A stretch of DNA of 64,000 bases, taken from positions 62,001 through 126,000 of the forward strand of contig NZ_UCOB01000028.1 of the NCBI RefSeq assembly GCF_900474295.1. The letters run 5' to 3'. The notes beneath the pieces were generated by a model. It made no database searches, was not told the DNA's origin, and was given only the letters and a program-made list of their open reading frames with translations. Origin of the DNA: Synechococcus sp. UW140 (GTDB lineage Bacteria; Cyanobacteriota; Cyanobacteriia; PCC-6307; Cyanobiaceae). The position numbers and the translations under genes were made by a program. This document shows positions 60,308 to 64,000 of the stretch, one piece after another (within the stretch, counting starts at the first letter, position 1; the number at the start of each line of letters is the position of its first letter).

Positions 60308-61033
60308 ATGAAACAAGTCATCGCCATGCATGGTTGGAGCGGCGACAGCCGTGCATGGCGCCCTTGGCAGCGCCGCTTCCAACGCCATGGCTGGGCGTGG
60401 CAGAACGGAGAGAGGGGTTACGGGTCCCGTCCACCCTTCATGCCCACCTGGGACAGCGATCGAAGTCCGGTCAAACAACAGCGACGCGTCATCATCGGCC
60501 ACTCTCTTGGTCCCCACCTGCTGCCCGAACCGGTGCTCAGAGCTTCAACCGACGTGGTGCTGCTGGCCTGCTTCAGCCGTTTTGTGCCTGTAGGACGAGC
60601 CGGACGAGCGCTGCATACAGGGCTAATCGGCATGGGCCACTGCATCGGCACAGACCAAGAAACGACGATGCTGCACAGCTTTCTCAACCGGGCTGCAACC
60701 CCCGCATCTGCAAGCGGCCTACCAGCAAGCCCTGCACACGAGGGGTTGTCGACTGCAGGTCGACAACGACTGCGTGAGGATCTGATCCAGCTCAGTGGCA
60801 CAGCATCGCTTCCCTCTGGTCTTCCCACCGGTGCCCGGGTGCTGGTGGTGAATGCAGGTGCAGACGCCATTGTGGTGGCCGAAGCACGCCGCCAACTGCT
60901 GGACGATCTACAGAACCATCTCCAACACAAACCCAGCATCTGGACGCTGGAGGGCAGTGGCCATGCCTTGCTCGTACCCGATCTGCTGTTGCGCGTGCAG
61001 GACTGGCTTGAACACTCCGGAGCAGCGCCATGA
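60308..61033 (+). CDS. bioK: Pimeloyl-ACP methyl ester esterase, BioK-like
   Basis: An alpha/beta hydrolase of 241 residues. The nucleophile Ser66 lies in VIIGHSLGPHLL; the likely acid is Asp in NAGADAIVV and the base is His in EGSGHALLVPD. Its position between bioF and bioD matches BioK, the esterase described for marine picocyanobacteria that releases pimeloyl-ACP from its methyl ester in place of BioH. Its 3' end overlaps bioD by four bases, so translation is coupled. Confidence 0.85.
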   Translation: MKQVIAMHGWSGDSRAWRPWQRRFQRHGWAWQNGERGYGSRPPFMPTWDSDRSPVKQQRRVIIGHSLGPHLLPEPVLRASTDVVLLACFSRFVPVGRAGRALHTGLIGMGHCIGTDQETTMLHSFLNRAATPASASGLPASPAHEGLSTAGRQRLREDLIQLSGTASLPSGLPTGARVLVVNAGADAIVVAEARRQLLDDLQNHLQHKPSIWTLEGSGHALLVPDLLLRVQDWLEHSGAAP

Positions 61034-61704
61034 CATCCACCATCTCTGAACAATCCCCCCTCCAGCTGGTGGTCTGTGGAACAGACACCGACGTCGGCAA
61101 GACCGTGGTGAGTGCCTTATTGGTGCAAGGGCTGGGGGCGAGCTACTGGAAACCGGTGCAAAGTGGTCTGAGCGAAGGCGGTGACCGTCAGCGTGTGATC
61201 AAGCTGCTGACCCTGCCCGAGCAGCGCTGGATTCCGGAGGCCTATATCTTCCAAGCACCCGTCTCACCTCACTGGGCGGCGGAACGCGAAGGCAAGCGGA
61301 TCAATCCAGCCCATCTCCGTCTGCCATCTGTGACCTCGCCACTGGTCGTGGAATGTGCGGGAGGGCTGCTGGTGCCACTCACTCGCGACTGGTTGCAAAT
61401 CGATCAGCTACAACGCTGGCGACTGCCCATCGTGCTTGTGGCACGCAGCGGCCTGGGCACCCTCAATCACACCCTGCTCAGCCTCGAGGCCTTAAAGAGC
61501 CGGGACATTCCGGTACTGGGACTGATTCTTAACGGCCACCTGCATGCCGACAACCCACGCACCCTGGAGCAGCTCGGGAAGGTGCCTGTACTCGCACAGC
61601 TGCCACCTCTGGATCCGCTGAATGCAGAGACCCTGCAAAGTCAGTGGCAACAGCAGAATCTCGGTCCTAAGTTCAAAGCACTACTCACCCAAGCAAGCAA
61701 CTGA
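61030..61704 (+). CDS. bioD: Dethiobiotin synthase
   Basis: BioD closes the ureido ring from diaminopelargonate, CO2 and ATP. The P-loop VVCGTDTDVGKTVVSALL is at residues 14-31, and VECAGGLLVPLTRDW near 108-122 and LVARSGLGTLNHTLLSLEAL near 138-157 are family motifs. At 224 residues it has usual length. It overlaps bioK by four bases. A bioC or bioA gene is not found next to it in this window. Confidence 0.95.
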   Translation: MTSTISEQSPLQLVVCGTDTDVGKTVVSALLVQGLGASYWKPVQSGLSEGGDRQRVIKLLTLPEQRWIPEAYIFQAPVSPHWAAEREGKRINPAHLRLPSVTSPLVVECAGGLLVPLTRDWLQIDQLQRWRLPIVLVARSGLGTLNHTLLSLEALKSRDIPVLGLILNGHLHADNPRTLEQLGKVPVLAQLPPLDPLNAETLQSQWQQQNLGPKFKALLTQASN

Positions 61705-61706
61705 GC

Positions 61707-61862
61707 ATGAGCCGCCGTCAGACATGGGCAACCTTGGCCGTCATCCTGCTCTGCGGAGGCATCCTGGTGCTGTTCACTGATGTGGAGTTGAATCTGGTGC
61801 GCTGGGTCAACTGCGGGCCTCTCTCCACCGGACCAGAAGAGCGCAGTGAAGTCTGTCGCTAA
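61707..61862 (+). CDS. Small conserved membrane protein downstream of bioD
   Basis: An ATG three bases after the bioD stop opens a 51-residue frame that begins MSRRQTWATLAVILLC and ends GPEERSEVCR. Residues 6-24 form one hydrophobic helix, followed by a polar tail with two cysteines (NCGPLS and EVCR). The close position and basic-in topology suggest a true gene in the bio transcript. I recall similar short proteins in other cyanobacteria but cannot confirm it. Confidence 0.6.
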   Translation: MSRRQTWATLAVILLCGGILVLFTDVELNLVRWVNCGPLSTGPEERSEVCR

Positions 61863-61974
61863 TGCAGCCACAGATCTGGTGATACCAAAGGCCACCTTGT
61901 GACCCATTCATGCTCATCCAATCGAGCTGGTTGGAGGATCAACGGCTGCGCTCGCGACTGATCTTGGCAAGCGA

Positions 61975-62241
61975 TCAGGGACCTGCCCGCATGGCAGCTT
62001 CGACATCCAATCGGGACAGTCCGTAGGGGAAGCTGCGTTGGCTGGCCATCCCAGTCTGTTCCCAGGTCACCAGAAGGTCTTCCTGGTCCAAACGGATCTG
62101 CGCGGACCACGTGGGTTGTTGCCAATGCCAAAGGCAAGGGTCCGACTCCATGCGTACGGCACCGAGTCCCTTGAGCCATTCTTCAAGTGAGCGGAGTGAA
62201 TGGCGATTCAGTGGTGTCTGGCCCGGCGGCAGTGGGGTCAT
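61975..62241 (-). CDS. DUF3143 domain-containing protein
   Basis: An 88-residue protein that matches cyanobacterial DUF3143: TPLNRHSLRSLEEWLKGLGA, the Trp-rich CLWHWQQPTWSAQIRLDQEDLLVTW and the closing FPYGLSRLDVEAAMRAGP. It starts inside the 3' end of the J-domain gene (59-base overlap), so the two are coupled. No catalytic residues are evident. Confidence 0.85.
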   Translation of the reverse strand: MTPLPPGQTPLNRHSLRSLEEWLKGLGAVRMESDPCLWHWQQPTWSAQIRLDQEDLLVTWEQTGMASQRSFPYGLSRLDVEAAMRAGP

Positions 62242-62746
62242 CGCTGCGAACCTTGATCAAAGGCTGACCCGAAGTCTGATCTGCCACCAACCAACTGGGT
62301 TGCACCTGGAGTTCCAAGCCTCGGGCCCAGGCGCCACCAATGCCCAGCAACAGGCAGAAGATCAAAGCAAGCAGCAACAGCAATAGTGCCCACCATTCCC
62401 CCCCGGAAAGAGGGCGACGCTCACCGACACGACCCCAGCCATCAGAACTCGCCAGAGGTGTCGGTTGAGCCAGCTCGGCTGCTGGTTTCTGTTGAAGGCA
62501 CTGCTGCGCCAAGGTCGCGTCATAGGCAGCCCGCCGGTTGGGATCCTGCAACTGCTCATAGGCTTCGCGCAACAACCGGAACTGACGCGCCGCCTCAGCG
62601 GCTGGGAGGCTGGTGGTATCAGGATGGAGCGCCTTGCTTCGGCTTCGGAAGGCCTGGTGCAATGTGCGGCCATCGGCTTCTGGCCTTATTCCAAGACGTT
62701 CGTAATGACTCGGTGGGGTGCTCACACTCCGATCTGCAGAGGCCAC
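62183..62746 (-). CDS. J-domain membrane protein
   Basis: A 187-residue protein with an N-terminal J domain (about 14-75) that carries the HPD motif at residues 41-43 (SKALHPDTTSLP) and the helix EAARQFRLLREAYEQLQDPNRRAAYD. A single membrane helix lies near 120-140 (WWALLLLLLALIFCLLLGIGG), followed by a short tail. J proteins activate Hsp70 partners, so it may bring an Hsp70 to a membrane. It is translationally linked to the DUF3143 gene. Divergent from rsmG with 52 bases between. Confidence 0.88.
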   Translation of the reverse strand: MASADRSVSTPPSHYERLGIRPEADGRTLHQAFRSRSKALHPDTTSLPAAEAARQFRLLREAYEQLQDPNRRAAYDATLAQQCLQQKPAAELAQPTPLASSDGWGRVGERRPLSGGEWWALLLLLLALIFCLLLGIGGAWARGLELQVQPSWLVADQTSGQPLIKVRSDDPTAAGPDTTESPFTPLT

Positions 62747-62798
62747 ATCGAAGCGGGAGGCCTAGCGTCATTCTAGGAAGACTTGTCCTGCGGGCTCC

Positions 62799-63551
62799 AT
62801 GCCGTCCCCGTCCCTTTTTAGTGTTCCTGGTCCTGAACTTTGGAACGCCTTGGGCTGGGCTCCGAACGAGGTGCAGCTCATCCAGTTCCAGACCTTACAG
62901 AGCGAACTGGTCGGCTGGAATTCCCGCGTCAACCTGACACGGCTATTGGAGGGAGAAGACTTTTGGGTTTCGCAGATCATTGACAGTCTCTGGCCCCTGC
63001 ATCAGGAACTGGAAACTGCGACAGCTCCTCGCCGCTGTATCGATGTGGGCACTGGTGGAGGCTTCCCGGGGCTGGCAGTCGCCATTGCCCTGCCGGGAGC
63101 CGAACTCACTCTGGTGGATTCGGTAGGCCGCAAAACCACCGCAGTACTGGCCATGGCAGAGGCGATTGGCATCCAAGACAGAATCAGCGTGCGCACCGAG
63201 CGCGTGGAGCTGACAGGCCGCGATCCTTCCTGCCGCGGCCGCTTTGACCTGGCCATGGCTCGCGCCGTAGCGGCAGCCCCTGTGGTAGCCGAATACCTGG
63301 TGCCGCTGCTGCGCAACGAGGGCGAGGCACTGCTTTATCGCGGCCGCTGGAGCGCTGATGATCAGCAGGAGCTGGAACAAGCCGTGGCCCCACTCAAGGC
63401 TCGGATCAGAGCTCGTGATGCTATGGAACTGCCAGCGGGAAAAGGTATGCGCCATCTGTTGCGCCTGCAAGCGACCGGCCCATGTCCGAGAACCTATCCC
63501 CGGGCGGTAGGACTTCCCGCCAAGCTCCCCCTTGGTGCCAACAGCGGTTGA
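62799..63551 (+). CDS. rsmG: 16S rRNA (guanine-N7) methyltransferase
   Basis: RsmG (GidB) methylates G527 of 16S rRNA. The SAM-binding CIDVGTGGGFPGLAVAIALP near residues 79-98, LVDSVGRKTTAVLAMAEAIG and MARAVAAAPVVAEYLVPLLR are family motifs. NSRVNLTRLLEGEDFW lies at the start of the helical N-domain. At 250 residues it is slightly longer than in E. coli. The ATG at 62799 leaves a short N-terminal tail. Confidence 0.95.
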   Translation: MPSPSLFSVPGPELWNALGWAPNEVQLIQFQTLQSELVGWNSRVNLTRLLEGEDFWVSQIIDSLWPLHQELETATAPRRCIDVGTGGGFPGLAVAIALPGAELTLVDSVGRKTTAVLAMAEAIGIQDRISVRTERVELTGRDPSCRGRFDLAMARAVAAAPVVAEYLVPLLRNEGEALLYRGRWSADDQQELEQAVAPLKARIRARDAMELPAGKGMRHLLRLQATGPCPRTYPRAVGLPAKLPLGANSG

Positions 63552-63570
63552 AGACGGGGAGGGCAATGCA

Positions 63571-64000
63571 TCAGATCTGCGCCAGCCGCTGCTGCGCGCA
63601 TCCGCCGACCCGTTGCCGTAACCCCCGCAACAGGGTTGGGATCTGATCAGCCCAGGGGCTCTCGGTGAGTGCAGCTCTCAAGCAGGCTTCACTCACATCC
63701 CGATCGAGCAGGTCGGCATTCGCCCCAGGGAACCAATGGGACCCGTGACCCAGCAGGCCGTAGCGGGCTTTGGCATAGCCCTCTAAGCCCCAGGCTTCTA
63801 CCAAACCGTGCAACCAGAGCAACACAGGCAGGTTGATCTGGCCAGGCGTGTCTTCCCAACTCGGCAATCCGGCTTGCCAGGTCTCACACCAGGCATCTCC
63901 GAGAGCCATGCGGGCTGCAGATTGGAGCCGCTCAATGATCGGCAGGATCAAAGCAGGAGCCTGATCAAGCAAGGCAACCGCCTCTAGATGCAAATCAAGA
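63571..64000 (-). CDS. Hypothetical protein, probably continues beyond the window
   Basis: At least 140 residues, rich in Leu, Ala and Trp, with EVALLDQAPALILP-like helices and the segment GHGSHWFPGANADLLDRDV. A TTG start at 63993 is possible, but the frame stays open to the window edge, so the true start may lie outside. No family is recognised. Convergent with rsmG after 19 bases. Confidence 0.6.
   Translation of the reverse strand, partial: LDLHLEAVALLDQAPALILPIIERLQSAARMALGDAWCETWQAGLPSWEDTPGQINLPVLLWLHGLVEAWGLEGYAKARYGLLGHGSHWFPGANADLLDRDVSEACLRAALTESPWADQIPTLLRGLRQRVGGCAQQRLAQI

Overview
This window is chromosomal DNA from a unicellular marine cyanobacterium, most likely a marine Synechococcus or close picocyanobacterial relative. 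The evidence is an allophycocyanin core operon next to a large core-membrane linker (apcE, apcA, apcB, apcC), the two-cluster cyanobacterial F-type ATP synthase, PSRP-3/Ycf65, the ferredoxin-thioredoxin reductase variable chain, PII, system II cytochrome c maturation genes, the picocyanobacterial BioK esterase, and several small DUF families (DUF1818, DUF2811, DUF3143, DUF3326, DUF4278) typical of this group. No rRNA, tRNA, CRISPR array, transposase or phage gene could be recognised.

Layout, left to right. 0-9 kb: a gene-poor stretch, an EVE protein, a membrane protein, rpoZ with small conserved genes, an Hsp70-like protein, ftrV, pyrR, gpmI and secG. 9-10.5 kb: an AT-richer, gene-poor interval with one small coiled-coil protein. 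10.5-14.7 kb: groES-groEL on the minus strand, divergent from atpD-atpC, with a CIRCE-like operator between them. 15-25 kb: housekeeping genes (PSRP-3, a HAD hydrolase, a Ca2+/H+ antiporter, aminopeptidase P) and a same-strand run of a CNNM/CorB-like protein, a GTPase, nadD, nadE and ald. 25-32.5 kb: an AT-rich four-gene minus-strand operon that encodes a complete NHLM-type peptide exporter (TolC, HlyD-like adaptor, C39 peptidase ABC transporter, second ABC transporter), without a visible precursor or modification enzyme. 32.6-34.7 kb: a compact operon with a 2Fe-2S ferredoxin, a 70-aa protein, DUF3326 and YchJ. 35-40.7 kb: the large ATP synthase operon on the minus strand (atp1, atpB, atpE, b', b, delta, alpha, gamma). 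40.8-47.3 kb: a methyltransferase and the phycobilisome core genes. 47.4-51 kb: ftsW, ccdA, ccs1 and queF. 51-56 kb: DUF4278, glnB, tlyA, purB and fumC. 56-64 kb: a Ski2-like RNA helicase, the biotin genes bioF-bioK-bioD, two small conserved genes, and rsmG.

The genes mostly serve core photoautotrophic metabolism: light harvesting, ATP synthesis, redox control of thioredoxin, nitrogen signalling, NAD and biotin synthesis. The peptide export operon is the clear accessory element. Other points of interest are a pair of cyanobacterial-type DnaA boxes near rpoZ, a four-repeat ApcE whose last two repeats look like a tandem duplication, PII with Phe instead of Tyr at position 51, a biotin cluster without bioC, two genes whose conserved N-termini lie upstream of any ATG, GTG or TTG, and two small ORFs coding for single-span membrane proteins.
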